The translations under genes were made by a program, and so were the position numbers. The notes beneath the pieces are model-generated. The model was not told where the DNA came from. It ran no database searches and saw only the letters and a program-made list of their open reading frames with translations. From Paracoccaceae bacterium (GTDB lineage Bacteria; Pseudomonadota; Alphaproteobacteria; Rhodobacterales; Rhodobacteraceae), in the NCBI GenBank assembly GCA_027486345.1, contig JAIXPH010000041.1, positions 20,372-84,371 of the forward strand: DNA of 64,000 nt. Direction: 5' to 3'. Below are positions 15,890-27,520 of this stretch, in pieces. How positions within the stretch are numbered: the first letter of the stretch is position 1; every line of letters begins with the position of its first letter.

Positions 15890-17503
15890 TCACTGCGCCG
15901 CGAGAACCGCGGTGATCGGGGCCAGCGCGACAGAGGCCGCCCGCCCTTCCACCGTCCATTCCAGGATCGCCGCCACCGTCTCGGGACGGGTGGAGCCCAT
16001 CACGACCACCTGGCCTTCTTGCGCCGCCTTGAAGGCCGCCCGGTCGAGGTAGCGGCGGATGGTCGGCTGGCTTTCACCCTCCCCGTCCAGCAGGCGAAAC
16101 AGGGCTACCGTGGGCAGGGCCGCGCGCCGGGCCACCTGATCGGCGGCGTTCAGGCCGAGGTCATAGGTGATCAGACCCCGCCCCTGATCCAGCAGGATCG
16201 GCACCACGGCACTGGCGATCGTGCGATCCTCCAGCCTGCCGCCCGGTCCGGTGTCGATCACGGCGACGGTTTCGGGCAGGATCGCGGCATTGGCCGCGAA
16301 ACTCTGTTCGATGTCGGCGGGTTCGGCGCCGTCGGGCAGGCCTGAGGCCGTCATCACCACCTCTTGCAACCCGGCCCGATAGATCGCGGCGGCCTCTGCC
16401 GCATTCGGCGCCTGCGGGTCCACCACGAAGGTGACCGGAAACGGAAGGGCGGCCAATGTGGCGCGGTCAAGATCCGCTCGGCCATCATCCACCAGCAGGA
16501 GGGCGAACAGGGGCTTGGCCTCGGGGTTCTCGAAGGGGCGCGCAAAGGCGGCGATGGGCGGCAGGTCATCGATCACCGCCACCTCCGGCACGGCGTTATC
16601 CGCCGTTGCCGCAGGGGCCGGGGCCTCCCCGATCTGGGGCAGGCTGCTGCTGCCGGGCTGCACATCGGGCAAGGCAAGCGCAAGGTCACCCGGCGGCCCG
16701 GGGTCCACATTCGGGGTCAACAGACGGGGCAAATCCTGCGCCACCTCTGTCGGCGGCGGCGCGGGCAGGATCGCGCCGGGCGCATCACCCGCCGCGGGGG
16801 CGGGGGAAAGCAAGGGCTCCTCCGCCACGGCCTCTGGGGGCGGGGCGGGCTGGATGTCCTGCGCCGGGCTGTCTGCGGCCGGTGCGGGTGACGGGGCGGT
16901 CAGGGTCTCCGGCGCGGTGGTTTGTGCCGCGACCTGCGCCGGGGCGGGGTTGGTCCCAGGGGCCGTGGGGTCGGATGATGGCGGCTGCGTGTCCGGCGCG
17001 GTGGCGTCGGGGGCGTCGGATAGCGCCGTCTCCGCCTCGTCAGTTGCACCATCGGGCGATACCGGTGCTGTAACGGCCAGTTCGGCCTCGGCTGGCGCAT
17101 CGACTGGCGCGGGCGCCGCCTCGGTCGCGGGCGCGGCAGGCGCAGGGGCCGTGGAGTCGGATGATGGCGGCTGCGTGTCGGGCGCGGTCGCGTCGGAGGC
17201 GTCAGACAGCGCCGTCTCCACCTCCTCCGCTGCGCCATCGGGCGATGCAGATTCTGCCACGGCCGGCTCGGCTTTGTTCGAGTCTTCGACGGGCATAGAG
17301 GCCGCCGTATCGGCAGTGTCGGCAGGTGCGTCATCCGGGGCCGAAGAGGGCGTCACCGCCTCCTCGGGTTGCGGGGTCAAAGTCCCCTCTGCCACGGTCT
17401 TTACGGGCATATCCGGGCGCGGCGCCACTTGCGAGATCACCGCAAGCCCCAGACCGGCGACCACGCCACCCCACACCAGCCCTGTCACGAACCTACGCAG
17501 CAC
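15890..17503 (-). CDS. Divergent polysaccharide deacetylase family protein
   Basis: 537 aa from GTG 17503, chosen because AAGGAGG lies 5 bases upstream and a membrane anchor (FVTGLVWGGVVAGLGLAVIS) follows at once. Residues about 30-310 are a low-complexity Ala/Pro/Asp/Glu/Thr linker with an internal duplication. The C-terminal 230 residues (LFALLLVDDGRADLDRATLA, VTFVVDP, MTASGL, VAVIDTG, PTVALFRLLDGEG) match the divergent deacetylase (YibQ) family. It should sit at the periplasmic face. Enzyme activity is not proven for this family. It is divergent from trpG. Confidence 0.82.
   Translation of the reverse strand: MLRRFVTGLVWGGVVAGLGLAVISQVAPRPDMPVKTVAEGTLTPQPEEAVTPSSAPDDAPADTADTAASMPVEDSNKAEPAVAESASPDGAAEEVETALSDASDATAPDTQPPSSDSTAPAPAAPATEAAPAPVDAPAEAELAVTAPVSPDGATDEAETALSDAPDATAPDTQPPSSDPTAPGTNPAPAQVAAQTTAPETLTAPSPAPAADSPAQDIQPAPPPEAVAEEPLLSPAPAAGDAPGAILPAPPPTEVAQDLPRLLTPNVDPGPPGDLALALPDVQPGSSSLPQIGEAPAPAATADNAVPEVAVIDDLPPIAAFARPFENPEAKPLFALLLVDDGRADLDRATLAALPFPVTFVVDPQAPNAAEAAAIYRAGLQEVVMTASGLPDGAEPADIEQSFAANAAILPETVAVIDTGPGGRLEDRTIASAVVPILLDQGRGLITYDLGLNAADQVARRAALPTVALFRLLDGEGESQPTIRRYLDRAAFKAAQEGQVVVMGSTRPETVAAILEWTVEGRAASVALAPITAVLAAQ
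16957..17246 (-). repeat. Intragenic direct duplication in deacetylase linker
   Basis: Two near-identical 104-base units at 16957-17060 and 17143-17246 lie 186 bases (62 codons) apart, in frame. Both encode a segment with DGA-x-(D/E)E-x-ETALSDA and TAPDTQPPSSD. The linker thus grew by tandem duplication. The few differences are mostly single-base changes. Confidence 0.85.
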
Positions 17504-17666
17504 CCCTGCCTCCTTGGCGTCCCTGCCCGGTTTCACACCGGGCCTTTTTCGACGCGCCCCGGCGCGCCCATTCCGCGCGGTTTCCCTTGACGCCCCTTGG
17601 CGGACCTGACCATGTATAGCCCGACCCGTAAAGGTCTTCATCCCCTATCGCCACGGGCCCTGCAAG

Positions 17667-18257
17667 ATGCTGCTTCTGATCGATAACTACGACAGTTTCA
17701 CCTATAACCTCGTTCACTACTTGGGCGAATTGGGCGCGGATGTCGTGGTCCGGCGCAATGACGCGCTAGATGTGCAGGCGGTTCTGGCCTTGCGCCCCGA
17801 TTGCATCGTGCTGTCCCCCGGTCCCTGCGATCCGGCACAGGCGGGCATCTGCCTGCCCCTGACCACCGCGGCGGCAGAGGCGCGGATTCCTTTGCTGGGC
17901 GTCTGTCTGGGACATCAGACCATCGGCGAAGCCTTCGGCGGAAAGGTCGTCCGCTGCCATGAGATCGTGCATGGCAAAATGGGCACGATGCACCACGCGG
18001 GTCAGGGCATGTTCCGCGGCCTGCCCTCGCCCTTCCTCGCCACGCGCTATCATTCGCTGATCGTGGAGCGCGCAACGTTGCCCGATTGCCTTGAGGTGAC
18101 GGCCTGGCTGGAGGATGGCACCATCATGGGCCTGCGCCACAAGGACCGGCTGATCGAAGGCGTGCAGTTCCACCCCGAAAGCATCGCCTCAGAACACGGT
18201 CACCAGCTTTTGCGGAATTTTCTCGAAGAGGCGGCGGCAGCAAAGGTGGCGGCATGA
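17667..18257 (+). CDS. trpG: Anthranilate synthase component II (glutamine amidotransferase)
   Basis: 196 aa. It is a class I amidotransferase with nucleophile Cys80 ([12 protein letters not shown]) and catalytic His169-Glu171 (QFHPES). It supplies ammonia from glutamine to TrpE for anthranilate formation; the same subunit may serve p-aminobenzoate synthesis. trpE is not in the window, as the upstream neighbour is a divergent gene. The stop overlaps trpD (ATGA). Confidence 0.95.
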   Translation: MLLLIDNYDSFTYNLVHYLGELGADVVVRRNDALDVQAVLALRPDCIVLSPGPCDPAQAGICLPLTTAAAEARIPLLGVCLGHQTIGEAFGGKVVRCHEIVHGKMGTMHHAGQGMFRGLPSPFLATRYHSLIVERATLPDCLEVTAWLEDGTIMGLRHKDRLIEGVQFHPESIASEHGHQLLRNFLEEAAAAKVAA

Positions 18258-19267
18258 GCGACATCCTCCGCCCCCTGATCGGCATCGCCGCCGAGCGCCC
18301 CCTGACGCGGGCCGAGGCTGAGGCCGCTTTCGGTGCCCTGTTCGAAGGCGCGGCCACACCTGCGCAGGTTGGCGGCTTCCTGATGGCGCTGCGCACGCGC
18401 GGCGAAACGGTCGATGAATACGCCGCCGCCGCATCGGTGATGCGGTCGAAATGCCATCCCGTGTCTGCCCCCGCAGGTGCCATGGACATCGTGGGCACCG
18501 GCGGCGACGGAAAGGGCACGCTGAACATCTCCACCGCCACCGCCTTTGTGGTGGCGGGCGCGGGCGTCTGTGTGGCCAAGCATGGCAACCGCAACCTGTC
18601 ATCGAAATCCGGCTCTGCCGATGCGCTGACGGAAATGGGCCTGAACGTGATGATCGGCCCCGATGTGGTCGAGAAATGCCTGACCGAGGCCGGGATCGGC
18701 TTCATGATGGCCCCGATGCACCATCCCGCCATGCGCCATGTCGGCCCGGTGCGGATGGAGTTGGGCACACGCACCATCTTCAACATCCTTGGCCCGCTGA
18801 CCAATCCCGCCGGCGTCAAGCGGCAACTGACGGGTGCCTTTTCCACAAAGATGATCCGCCCGATGGCCGAAACGCTGCTGGCGCTGGGGTCGGAAAAGGC
18901 GTGGCTCGTGCATGGCGGCGACGGGACGGATGAGATTTCCATTGCCGCGAAAACCCGTGTCTGCGCGGTCGAAGGCGGTTTCATCAAGGAATTCGAAATC
19001 GGACCCGAGGATGCGGGCCTGCCCTATCACCCCTTTGAGTCGATCCTTGGCGGCACGCCCGCCGAGAACGCCGCCGAATTCCGCGCGCTGCTGGACGGGG
19101 CGACAGGGGCGTACCGCGATGCTGTGTTGTTGAACTCTGCCGCGGCCTTGGTCGTTGCGGAAAAGGTGGGCAGCCTGACCGAGGGCGTTGACATGGCCCG
19201 CCAATCCATCGACAGCGGCGCCGCCCGCGCCAAGGTGGCGGCACTCGCCCGCATCACCCACGGCTGA
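18254..19267 (+). CDS. trpD: Anthranilate phosphoribosyltransferase
   Basis: 337 aa. The PRPP-binding [14 protein letters not shown] and the [21 protein letters not shown] segment are intact, along with [12 protein letters not shown] and [10 protein letters not shown]. The enzyme couples anthranilate to phosphoribosyl pyrophosphate in tryptophan synthesis. The ATG overlaps the trpG stop, indicating translational coupling, and trpC follows after 21 bases. Confidence 0.97.
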   Translation: MSDILRPLIGIAAERPLTRAEAEAAFGALFEGAATPAQVGGFLMALRTRGETVDEYAAAASVMRSKCHPVSAPAGAMDIVGTGGDGKGTLNISTATAFVVAGAGVCVAKHGNRNLSSKSGSADALTEMGLNVMIGPDVVEKCLTEAGIGFMMAPMHHPAMRHVGPVRMELGTRTIFNILGPLTNPAGVKRQLTGAFSTKMIRPMAETLLALGSEKAWLVHGGDGTDEISIAAKTRVCAVEGGFIKEFEIGPEDAGLPYHPFESILGGTPAENAAEFRALLDGATGAYRDAVLLNSAAALVVAEKVGSLTEGVDMARQSIDSGAARAKVAALARITHG

Positions 19268-19288
19268 GCGCCAACAGAAAGACCGACG

Positions 19289-20101
19289 ATGAGCACCATT
19301 CTTGACCGCATCAAGGCCTACAAGCTGGAGGAAGTCGCCGCCCGCAAGGCCGCGCGCCCCTTGGCCGATGTGGAGGACGCCGCCCGCAACGCGGACGAAC
19401 CCCGCGGCTTTGCCCGCGCGTTGAAACAGGCCAGCACCACAGGCTACGGCCTGATCGCCGAGATCAAGAAGGCCAGCCCCTCCAAGGGGTTGATCCGCCC
19501 CGATTTCGACCCGCCGGCGCTGGCCCGTGCCTATGAGGCCGGGGGGGCGACCTGCCTGTCGGTCTTGACCGACACCCCGTCCTTCCAAGGGGCGGATGAA
19601 TTCCTGATGGCCGCGCGCGCGGCGGTGTCCCTGCCCTGCCTGCGCAAGGATTTCCTCTATGACACCTATCAGGTGGTCGAGGCACGGGCGCTGAACGCCG
19701 ATTGCATCCTCGTCATCATGGCGTCGCTCTCTGACGCGCAGGCGGCGGAGCTTGAGGCCGCCGCCTTTGAATGGGGCATGGATGTCCTGATTGAGGTGCA
19801 TGACCGTGACGAGTTGGAACGCGCCGCGCGGCTGAAATCGCCGCTGATCGGCATCAACAACCGCAACCTGCACACGTTCGAAGTGACGCTCGACACCACC
19901 CGTGATCTGGCCCGCCGCGTGCCGGAGGACCGGATGATCGTGTCGGAAAGCGGCTTGTTCACGCCCGAAGACCTTGCAGACCTTGCCCGCTATGGTGCGC
20001 GGTCCTTCCTGATCGGGGAAAGCCTGATGCGGCAGGCCGATGTGACGGCGGCGACGCGGGCGATCCTTGCCAAACCCCTGACCGCGCAGGGTGGGGCATG
20101 A
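19289..20101 (+). CDS. trpC: Indole-3-glycerol phosphate synthase
   Basis: 270 aa TIM-barrel enzyme. Signature [14 protein letters not shown], the LTDTPSFQG strand, [13 protein letters not shown] with the catalytic Lys, IGINNRNL and [11 protein letters not shown] are all present. It converts carboxyphenylamino-deoxyribulose phosphate to indole-glycerol phosphate. It is monofunctional here, not fused to TrpF. Its stop overlaps moaC (ATGA). Confidence 0.97.
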   Translation: MSTILDRIKAYKLEEVAARKAARPLADVEDAARNADEPRGFARALKQASTTGYGLIAEIKKASPSKGLIRPDFDPPALARAYEAGGATCLSVLTDTPSFQGADEFLMAARAAVSLPCLRKDFLYDTYQVVEARALNADCILVIMASLSDAQAAELEAAAFEWGMDVLIEVHDRDELERAARLKSPLIGINNRNLHTFEVTLDTTRDLARRVPEDRMIVSESGLFTPEDLADLARYGARSFLIGESLMRQADVTAATRAILAKPLTAQGGA

Positions 20102-20574
20102 GCCTGACGCATTTCGACGATCAGGGTCAGGCGCATATGGTGGATGTCTCCGCCAAACCCGTCACCGACCGCATCGCCGTGGCGCGCGGCCATGTGGTGA
20201 TGAGCGCGGAGACCTTGGCTCTGGTCACCGAAGGCCGCGCGAAAAAGGGCGATGTGCTGGGCGTGGCGCGTCTGGCGGGGATCATGGGGGCCAAGAAAAC
20301 CGCCGACCTGATCCCGTTGTGCCATCCCCTGCCCATCACCAAGGTCGCGCTGGACTTGACGCCTGACCCCTCCCTGCCCGGAATCGTGGTGGAGGCGACG
20401 GTGAAAACCGGAGGGCAAACGGGCGTTGAGATGGAGGCGCTGACGGCCGTGTCGGTCGCCTGCCTGACCATCTACGACATGGTCAAGGCCGTCGAAAAAT
20501 CGATGCGGATCGAGGGGATACGGCTGGTTCTCAAGGACGGCGGGAAGTCCGGCCGCTATGAGGCCGACGCATGA
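20098..20574 (+). CDS. moaC: Cyclic pyranopterin monophosphate synthase MoaC
   Basis: 158 aa, normal length. [14 protein letters not shown] and the [20 protein letters not shown] segment with [10 protein letters not shown] are diagnostic. With MoaA it converts GTP-derived intermediate to cPMP, the first stable precursor of molybdenum cofactor. It is coupled to trpC upstream and moeA downstream by four-base overlaps. Confidence 0.97.
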   Translation: MSLTHFDDQGQAHMVDVSAKPVTDRIAVARGHVVMSAETLALVTEGRAKKGDVLGVARLAGIMGAKKTADLIPLCHPLPITKVALDLTPDPSLPGIVVEATVKTGGQTGVEMEALTAVSVACLTIYDMVKAVEKSMRIEGIRLVLKDGGKSGRYEADA

Positions 20575-21749
20575 TTTCCGTGGCGGAGGCCTTGGCGCGC
20601 TGTCTGGCGCTGGTGTCCGTCCTGCCTGCGGAAACCGTGCCCCTGCGTCGCGCCGATGGCCGCTGGCTGGCCGCCCCCGCCGTGGCAACCCGCGACCAAC
20701 CGCCCTTCGCCGCATCCGCGATGGATGGCTACGCCGTGGCGGCGGGGGTCGGACCCGGCGACAGCTTTGCCGTGGTGGGTGAGGCGGGCGCGGGTCATGC
20801 CTTCACCGGCACCGTCGGCCCCGGCCAAGCCGTGCGGATTTTCACCGGCGCGCCGGTGCCTGCGGGTGCGGGCCATGTGGTGATCCAAGAGGATGTCACC
20901 CGCGATGGCGACCGCATCACCGTGAAACCGGGCATGGACGCGGGCACCAACATCCGCCCCCTCGGGCAGGATTTCCGCGCAGGCGCAAGCCTTTCGCCGC
21001 GACGGCTCAGGCCCAATGACCTGTGCCTGCTGGCGGCGATGAACATACCGACCGTGCAGGTCACCCGCAAACCCGTGGTCGCCATCATCGCCACCGGGGA
21101 TGAGCTGGTGATGCCCGGCGAAGGCCCGCGCGACGACCAGATCATCGCCTCGAACAGCTTCACCCTCGCCGCATTGGCCGAGCGCGCCGGGGCCGAGGCG
21201 CGGCTGATGCCCATCGCCAAGGACAACCTGACCGAACTGGCCGCCGTGCTGGAGATGGCGCGCGATGCCGATCTGATCGTCACCATCGGTGGGGCCAGTG
21301 TCGGGGACCATGACCTTGTGGCGCAGGTCGCCGAAGGACTGGGGATGGACCGGGCCTTCTACAAGATCGCCATGCGCCCCGGAAAGCCCTTGATGGCCGG
21401 TCGGCTGCACGGGGTGCCGATGCTGGGGCTGCCGGGAAATCCCGTGTCTTCCATCGTTTGCGCGCATCTGTTCATGCTGCCGATGCTGCGCGCCATGCTG
21501 GGCGATCCGGCCCCGGAACCGCGCCCCCTGCGGGCGGTGCTGGCGCAAGACGTGCCCGCCAACGGACCGCGCGCGCATTACATGCGGGCGCGTCTGCTGC
21601 CCGGCGGCGGCCTGCCGCGCATCGCCCCGTTCGACCGGCAGGACAGCGCGCTGATCACCCTGTTGACAGAGGCGGATGCCCTGCTGATCCGCCCGCTGGG
21701 CGATGGGCCGCAACCGGCAGGCACAGAGGTGGATTACCTGCCGCTTTAA
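20571..21749 (+). CDS. moeA: Molybdopterin molybdenumtransferase MoeA
   Basis: 392 aa. [12 protein letters not shown] near the N-terminus, [49 protein letters not shown] and the late [19 protein letters not shown] motif are the MoeA set. It inserts molybdate into adenylated molybdopterin. It is the last gene of trpGDC-moaC-moeA; lexA follows after 79 bases and has its own promoter. Confidence 0.96.
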   Translation: MISVAEALARCLALVSVLPAETVPLRRADGRWLAAPAVATRDQPPFAASAMDGYAVAAGVGPGDSFAVVGEAGAGHAFTGTVGPGQAVRIFTGAPVPAGAGHVVIQEDVTRDGDRITVKPGMDAGTNIRPLGQDFRAGASLSPRRLRPNDLCLLAAMNIPTVQVTRKPVVAIIATGDELVMPGEGPRDDQIIASNSFTLAALAERAGAEARLMPIAKDNLTELAAVLEMARDADLIVTIGGASVGDHDLVAQVAEGLGMDRAFYKIAMRPGKPLMAGRLHGVPMLGLPGNPVSSIVCAHLFMLPMLRAMLGDPAPEPRPLRAVLAQDVPANGPRAHYMRARLLPGGGLPRIAPFDRQDSALITLLTEADALLIRPLGDGPQPAGTEVDYLPL

Positions 21750-21767
21750 CCATCGCGGCGGTTTTGC

Positions 21768-21798
21768 TTGACACAAAGCGGGAACATGGGCAGAACAT
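21768..21798 (+). promoter_or_regulatory. lexA promoter with LexA box
   Basis: A -35-like TTGACA at 21768-21773 is followed by GAAC-N7-GAAC at 21782-21796 (extended GAACAT-N5-GAACAT, 21782-21798). This is the alphaproteobacterial SOS operator and implies autorepression of lexA. The -10 is not clear; it must overlap or follow the operator. The lexA ATG is 30 bases downstream. Confidence 0.9.
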
Positions 21799-21828
21799 AG
21801 CATCAACATTCCTTATCGGGGTTCGCCC

Positions 21829-22533
21829 ATGCTCACGCGCAAGCAGCTTGAACTTCTGGACTTCATCAAGACGCGCATGGACGTGGACGGTGTCCCCCCC
21901 TCGTTCGACGAGATGAAAGAAGCGCTCGATCTGCGCTCTAAATCCGGCATCCACCGCCTGATCACAGCGCTGGAAGAACGCGGTTTCATCCGCCGTCTGG
22001 CCCATCGCGCGCGGGCGCTGGAAATCGTCAAACTGCCCGAAGCGATGGAAAAGCCGGGCTTCAAGCCGCGCGTCATCGCCGGGTCGAAACCCGCGCCGGA
22101 ACCCGTGGTCGAACCGCCGCGCAGCGCCATCCCGGTCGAGGCCGTGCATGCCTTGGAACTGCCGGTCATGGGCCGCATCGCCGCCGGTGTCCCGATCGAG
22201 GCGATTCAATCCGTGTCGCATCACGTCGCCGTGCCGGGATCGATGCTGTCCGGCCGCGGCCAGCATTACGCGCTGGAGGTCAAGGGCGACTCGATGATCG
22301 AAGCGGGGATCAATGACGGCGACATCGTGGTGATCCGCGAACAGACCACCGCAGACAATGGCGATATCGTCGTCGCCTTGATCGCGGATGAGGAAGCGAC
22401 GCTGAAACGCTTTCGCCGCAAAGGCAGCATGATCGCGCTTGAGGCGGCGAACCCCGCCTATGAAACCCGTGTCTTCCCCGACACGGCGGTCAAGGTGCAG
22501 GGGCGTCTGGTCGGCCTGATCCGCACCTACTGA
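21829..22533 (+). CDS. lexA: SOS repressor LexA
   Basis: 234 aa. The N-terminal winged helix ([18 protein letters not shown], then [20 protein letters not shown]) binds DNA. The C-terminal S24 domain has the Ala119-Gly120 cleavage bond (GRIAAGVP), Ser155 (KGDSMIEAG) and Lys193 (EATLKRF). RecA filaments trigger self-cleavage and release the SOS genes. Two other sites in the window match its own operator exactly (before the ImuA-like gene and at the photolyase start). The stop overlaps the convergent comEC stop by 7 bases. Confidence 0.98.
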   Translation: MLTRKQLELLDFIKTRMDVDGVPPSFDEMKEALDLRSKSGIHRLITALEERGFIRRLAHRARALEIVKLPEAMEKPGFKPRVIAGSKPAPEPVVEPPRSAIPVEAVHALELPVMGRIAAGVPIEAIQSVSHHVAVPGSMLSGRGQHYALEVKGDSMIEAGINDGDIVVIREQTTADNGDIVVALIADEEATLKRFRRKGSMIALEAANPAYETRVFPDTAVKVQGRLVGLIRTY

Positions 22534-24587
22534 AGCGGCGGGGGCAGCAGTCCCCCCGCCCCAGGCGGGGTCCACATCCGTCGGGCAAGGAATGTCGGGC
22601 GCAGCCTGCCATCGGGCAGGATGGCCAAGGGTCCCGTCACATTCAGGACAGTCGGCCCGATCACCCGGCAGGGCAAGTCTGGTGCGCTGGCCAAAGCCTC
22701 CAGCACGGCGGCGGGCAGGATCACCACATCGGCACCGGCACAGTCCGGCCTCTGGCCCTTCACCAGAACCAATCCCTGCCAAGGCCCCAAGTCAAACCGC
22801 AGTCCGGCATCGGTTTGAACAAACCCCGGACGGGCAAAGCCTGCCGCTTGTCCGGACAGATCGCCGTCATTCTCCAGCCAATTCTGAACGGCAAAGCCCC
22901 CGCCCGTTTCGCGATTGATCGCCCGCCCGTCGAACCCCATCACGCCCAGCACCCGCGCCTCGGCGTCCATCAGCAGCAGGGGACGCGTGTGGTCCGACCA
23001 CAGCCAGACCGCCGCCGCCACGGGCAGAACGCCCAGCCATCGCGCGCGGAAAGGCCAAAGGATCAGCCACAGCGCTCCCAGCGTGATCAGCGGCAGCACG
23101 ATGTCCGGCGGCATCGGGATCGGGGTCACGGCCCCCTCCAGCGCGGCAATCTTCGCGGCGACCCACAGAATCCACGCCGCCCCCTGCCCCATCACCCACA
23201 GCGCAGGCCCGGCGAGGCCGAAGGGCGCCAAGAGCGCCGCCACCGCCCCGGCAGGCATCACCACCGCCCCCATCACCGGCACGGTCAGAAGATTGGCCAA
23301 CAAACCGTAATCCGTGAAGCGGTTGAAATGCGCCGCCGCATAGGGGGCGGTGGCAAAGCCGCCGATGACAGAGGACAGCACCAGCGTCATCACCACCGGC
23401 ACGCCGCGCCACAGGCGCTTGCGCTCCACCAGCTTGGCCAGCGCCTCAAACCCCGCGACGAGGGCGATGGTGGCGGCGAAGGACATCTGGAACCCCGGCT
23501 CCAGCAACGCCTCAGGCTGCCAGAGCAGCAGGACCAGCGCGGCGATGGCGACAGAGCGCAGCGTGATGGCGGCTCGGTCCAGAAGCACCGCCCCCAGCAT
23601 CACGACGACCATGACAAAGGCGCGTTCGGTCGCGACATTCGACCCCGACAGCAGCAGGTAGAACCCCGCGATGGGCAGGGAGATCGCCGCCGCCAGCTTC
23701 TTGCCATCCACCCGCAGGGCCAGCGGCGGGATCAACGCCAAGCCCCCGCGCAATCCGGCAAAGGTGAAGCTGATCAGAAACGCCAGATTCATCCCCGAAA
23801 TGGCCAGAAGATGCGCCAGCGACGAATCCCGCAGGTCCTGCACCGCCTGCAAGGACAGGCCAGACCTGTCCCCGGTCATCACCCCGGCCGAGAAGGCCCC
23901 CGGATCGCCGGGGATCGCCGCCATGATGCCAGCGGTCAGATGCGTGCGGATGCGGGCGATGATCTGCTCGCCCGGCGCGGGTTCGGCCCAGAGCACGACC
24001 GGCGTGGTGGTATAGCCCACCGCGCCCAACCGATCAAAGAAGGCCATGCGCCGGAAATCAAAGCTGCCCGGCTCCACCGGCCCCTCCGGCGCGGCCAGAT
24101 GGGCGGTCATCAGCACGGTTTGACCCGCTGCGGGCGTCAGCCAGCGCTGTTCGCCCCGCAGGGAGACGCGCACGGTGGCGGGGGTGCGGGCGGGATCGAC
24201 ACGCTCCAGCACCACGCGGTCAAGCGTCAGGCGCAGGGCATCGGTTTGCGAGCGGTCAATCTCGACGATCCGGCCCTGCACCGGGCCGTAATAGCGAAAG
24301 TCCAGCATGGGGGCCGCGACCAGATGCGCGCGCAAGCCCCCCGCCAAGGGACCCAGCAGCAGGCAGACCAACCCGATCAGCAAAGGGCGCAGCGCTGTCT
24401 CTATGCGATGTGCCCAAAGCGCCAGCCCCCCCGCCAGCCCGACGATCCCGGCATAGGCGACGAAGCCCGGCTCCCACGGCAGGGCGAACCACAGGCCGAT
24501 GCCGAGGCCTAAAAGCACCGGGGCGAAGGGAAACAGATGGCCGCGCGCATCGCCAAGCGCCCGGACCGGCCCTGAAAGGAGGCGCAC
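22527..24587 (-). CDS. ComEC/Rec2 family DNA uptake channel protein
   Basis: 686 aa polytopic membrane protein. A DUF4131 region lies near the N-terminus, then the competence core ([33 protein letters not shown], a [12 protein letters not shown] segment and [20 protein letters not shown]). The last 150 residues are a degraded remnant of the usual metallo-beta-lactamase region with no HxHxDH motif. It would form the inner-membrane pore for single-stranded DNA uptake, though many alphaproteobacteria carry it without known competence. It is divergent from gltX. Confidence 0.9.
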   Translation of the reverse strand: MRLLSGPVRALGDARGHLFPFAPVLLGLGIGLWFALPWEPGFVAYAGIVGLAGGLALWAHRIETALRPLLIGLVCLLLGPLAGGLRAHLVAAPMLDFRYYGPVQGRIVEIDRSQTDALRLTLDRVVLERVDPARTPATVRVSLRGEQRWLTPAAGQTVLMTAHLAAPEGPVEPGSFDFRRMAFFDRLGAVGYTTTPVVLWAEPAPGEQIIARIRTHLTAGIMAAIPGDPGAFSAGVMTGDRSGLSLQAVQDLRDSSLAHLLAISGMNLAFLISFTFAGLRGGLALIPPLALRVDGKKLAAAISLPIAGFYLLLSGSNVATERAFVMVVVMLGAVLLDRAAITLRSVAIAALVLLLWQPEALLEPGFQMSFAATIALVAGFEALAKLVERKRLWRGVPVVMTLVLSSVIGGFATAPYAAAHFNRFTDYGLLANLLTVPVMGAVVMPAGAVAALLAPFGLAGPALWVMGQGAAWILWVAAKIAALEGAVTPIPMPPDIVLPLITLGALWLILWPFRARWLGVLPVAAAVWLWSDHTRPLLLMDAEARVLGVMGFDGRAINRETGGGFAVQNWLENDGDLSGQAAGFARPGFVQTDAGLRFDLGPWQGLVLVKGQRPDCAGADVVILPAAVLEALASAPDLPCRVIGPTVLNVTGPLAILPDGRLRPTFLARRMWTPPGAGGLLPPPLQ

Positions 24588-24663
24588 CTTGTTTCCCGCC
24601 CTCTGTTTGCCTAGAGATGCGGCGAGCCTAGCCCCCTTCTGGTTTCCGAAAGGTTAACCCGCC

Positions 24664-26070
24664 ATGTCCTCGCGCCCCGTCGTCACCCGTTTCGCCCCCT
24701 CGCCCACCGGCTATCTGCACATCGGCGGCGGGCGGACGGCGCTGTTCAACTGGCTTTATGCCCGGGGTCGTGGCGGCAAGTTCCTGCTGCGGATCGAGGA
24801 CACGGACCGCGAACGCTCCACCCCCGAGGCGACTGCCGCCATCCTGCAAGGGTTGCGCTGGCTGGGTCTGGATTGGGATGGCGAGGCGGTCAGCCAGTTC
24901 GCGCAGAAAGACCGCCATGCCGAGGTCGCCCATCAGATGCTGGACCGTGGCACGGCCTACAAGTGCTTTTCCACGCAGGATGAGATCGCCGCCTTCCGCG
25001 CCGAGGCCGAGGCGAAAGGCGCCTCTTATGCCGTGTTCCAAAGCCCGTGGCGCGACGCCGACCCCGCGTCCCATCCCGACGCGCCCTATGTGATCCGCAT
25101 GAAGGCCCCGCGTGATGGGGAAACCGTGATCGACGATCAGGTGCAGGGCCGCGTTGTGATCAAGAATGAGACGCTGGATGACATGATCGTCCTGCGCTCG
25201 GACGGTACGCCCACCTATATGCTGGCGGTGGTGGTGGATGACCATGACATGGGCGTGACCCATGTGATCCGGGGCGATGACCACCTGAACAACGCCGCGC
25301 GGCAGCAGATGGTCTATGACGCGATGGGCTGGGCGATCCCGGTCTGGGCGCATATCCCCCTGATCCACGGACCGGACGGCAAGAAACTGTCCAAGCGCCA
25401 TGGCGCGACGGCGGTCGGCGATTATCACGCGCAGGGCTATCCGGCGGCGGGCATGCGCAACTACCTGACCCGTCTGGGCTGGGCGCATGGCGATGCGGAA
25501 TTCTTCACCAGCGCGCAGGCGATGGAATGGTTCGACCTTTCGGGAATCGGGCGCAGCCCGGCGCGACTCGATTTCAAGAAACTCGAGAATCTCTGTGGCC
25601 AGCATATCGCCATCACCGAGGATGCCGCACTGCTGCATGAATTGGAGGCGTATCTGGCCGCCGCAGATCGCCCCGCGCTGACCGATGGCCAGCGCGACCT
25701 GCTGTCACGGTCGCTCTACTGCGTGAAAGATCGCGCGAAGACCTTCCCAGAACTGCTTGAAAAGGCTCATTTCGCGCTGACCTCGCGCCCCGTGGTCGCC
25801 GATGAGGCGAGTGCCAAGGCGCTGGATACGGTATCCCGTGGTATACTGAAATCGTTGACGCCGCGCCTGCAAACTGTTAGCTGGACGAAGGAAGGTCTAG
25901 AGCCGATCCTGACCGAAACCGCCGAGGCCCACGGCATCGGATTCGGCAAACTGGCCGCACCGCTGCGGACCGCCCTTGCCGGGCGGAGCGCGACACCAAG
26001 CGTTTACGACATGATGCTCATCATCGGTCGGGACGAAACGATTGCGCGGCTGGAGGATGCCGCGGGCTGA
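24664..26070 (+). CDS. gltX: Glutamate--tRNA ligase
   Basis: 468 aa. The class I HIGH-type site is [11 protein letters not shown] at residues 14-24 and the KMSKS-type site is [18 protein letters not shown] and [10 protein letters not shown] are also present. It charges tRNA-Glu, and possibly tRNA-Gln in organisms that use GatCAB, of which gatB is in this window. The ATG is preceded by AAAGG. Members of this family often have a second GltX paralogue; which one this is cannot be told from one sequence. Confidence 0.96.
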   Translation: MSSRPVVTRFAPSPTGYLHIGGGRTALFNWLYARGRGGKFLLRIEDTDRERSTPEATAAILQGLRWLGLDWDGEAVSQFAQKDRHAEVAHQMLDRGTAYKCFSTQDEIAAFRAEAEAKGASYAVFQSPWRDADPASHPDAPYVIRMKAPRDGETVIDDQVQGRVVIKNETLDDMIVLRSDGTPTYMLAVVVDDHDMGVTHVIRGDDHLNNAARQQMVYDAMGWAIPVWAHIPLIHGPDGKKLSKRHGATAVGDYHAQGYPAAGMRNYLTRLGWAHGDAEFFTSAQAMEWFDLSGIGRSPARLDFKKLENLCGQHIAITEDAALLHELEAYLAAADRPALTDGQRDLLSRSLYCVKDRAKTFPELLEKAHFALTSRPVVADEASAKALDTVSRGILKSLTPRLQTVSWTKEGLEPILTETAEAHGIGFGKLAAPLRTALAGRSATPSVYDMMLIIGRDETIARLEDAAG

Positions 26071-26159
26071 CCCGGCCCCATCCTTCTTCGGCCCGCAGAG
26101 CAGCTTCCGCCGACCCACCCCTGCCAGGGACGGGCGGCACGAATGAGGGACGTTGAGAG

Positions 26160-27455
26160 ATGGCCGATAGCAAAAGATCCGCGACGCTGACCCTGGATGG
26201 CAAGACCTATGATCTTCCCGTCCTTTCCCCGACCGTCGGCCCCGACGTGCTGGACATCCGCAAGCTCTATGGCGAGGCGGATGTCTTCACCTTCGACCCC
26301 GGTTTCACTTCGACCGCCGCCTGCGAATCCGCGATCACCTATATCGATGGCGACGCCGGGGAACTGCTGCACCGCGGCTACCCGATCGATCAGCTGGCCA
26401 AGCAGTCCAGCTATCTGGAGGTCTGCTATCTGCTCTTGTACGGCGAATTGCCGACCGCAGCGCAGCTGAACGATTTCACCAGCCGTGTGACCCGTCACAC
26501 CATGGTGCATGAGCAGATGCACAACTTCTTCCGCGGCTTCCGCCGCGACAGCCACCCGATGGCCACGATGGTGGGTGTGGTCGGCGCGATGTCGGCCTTC
26601 TATCACGACAGCCTTGACATCAACGACCCGTGGCAGCGCGAAGTGGCCGCGATCCGCATGGTGGCCAAGCTGCCGACCATCGCCGCGATGGCCTACAAGT
26701 ATTCGGTCGGGCAGCCCTTCGTCTATCCGAAGAACTCGCTGTCCTATGCGGGCAATTTCCTGCGCATGTGCTTTGCCGTCCCCGCCGAGGAATACGAGGT
26801 CAATCCGATCCTCGAAAAGGCGATGGACCGCATCATGATGCTGCATGCGGATCATGAGCAGAACGCCTCCACCTCCACCGTGCGTCTGGCGGGGTCTTCG
26901 GGCGCGAACCCCTTTGCCTGCGTGGCGGCGGGGATTGCCTGCCTGTGGGGTCCGGCGCATGGCGGGGCAAACCAGGCTTGCCTTGAGATGCTGAAAGAAA
27001 TCGGCAGCGTGGACCGCATCCCGGAATATGTCGCCAAGGCCAAGGACAAGAACTCGGGCTTCCGCCTGATGGGCTTTGGCCACCGCGTCTACAAGAACTT
27101 CGACCCCCGCGCGACGGTGATGAAGGAAAGCGCCGATGAGGTGCTGGATCTTCTGGGCGTGCACAACAACCCGTTGCTGCAGGTGGCCAAGGAGTTGGAG
27201 CGGATCGCCCTGTCGGATGAGTATTTCATCTCGAAGAAACTCTATCCGAACGTCGATTTCTACTCGGGCATCATCCTCGAGGCGATGGGCTTCCCGACCT
27301 CCATGTTCACCCCGATCTTCGCCATCTCGCGCACCGTGGGCTGGATTTCCCAATGGAAAGAGATGATCGGCGAGAAGAACCAGAAGATCGGCCGCCCGCG
27401 CCAGCTGTATGTCGGCGCGACCAAGCGGGATTATGTCGACATCGCCCAACGCTGA
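26160..27455 (+). CDS. gltA: Citrate synthase
   Basis: 431 aa type II citrate synthase. Catalytic His residues lie in [11 protein letters not shown] and MGFGHRVYK and the Asp in YPNVDFYSG. It condenses acetyl-CoA and oxaloacetate at entry to the TCA cycle; acnA at the right edge catalyses the next step. The start follows a GAGGGACG-type purine-rich site. A strong terminator follows 20 bases after the stop. Confidence 0.98.
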   Translation: MADSKRSATLTLDGKTYDLPVLSPTVGPDVLDIRKLYGEADVFTFDPGFTSTAACESAITYIDGDAGELLHRGYPIDQLAKQSSYLEVCYLLLYGELPTAAQLNDFTSRVTRHTMVHEQMHNFFRGFRRDSHPMATMVGVVGAMSAFYHDSLDINDPWQREVAAIRMVAKLPTIAAMAYKYSVGQPFVYPKNSLSYAGNFLRMCFAVPAEEYEVNPILEKAMDRIMMLHADHEQNASTSTVRLAGSSGANPFACVAAGIACLWGPAHGGANQACLEMLKEIGSVDRIPEYVAKAKDKNSGFRLMGFGHRVYKNFDPRATVMKESADEVLDLLGVHNNPLLQVAKELERIALSDEYFISKKLYPNVDFYSGIILEAMGFPTSMFTPIFAISRTVGWISQWKEMIGEKNQKIGRPRQLYVGATKRDYVDIAQR

Positions 27456-27475
27456 TCCGGTCTGACAAGACCCGG

Positions 27476-27504
27476 GGGGCGGTCCGCAGGGGCCGCCCCT
27501 TTTT
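27476..27504 (+). terminator. Rho-independent terminator after gltA
   Basis: GGGGCGGTCC (27476-27485) pairs with 27490-27499 (one G-T pair), and TTTTT follows at 27500-27504. It may also serve the convergent DUF1992 gene. Confidence 0.9.
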
Positions 27505-27520
27505 CATGGGGCGGGCCGGG

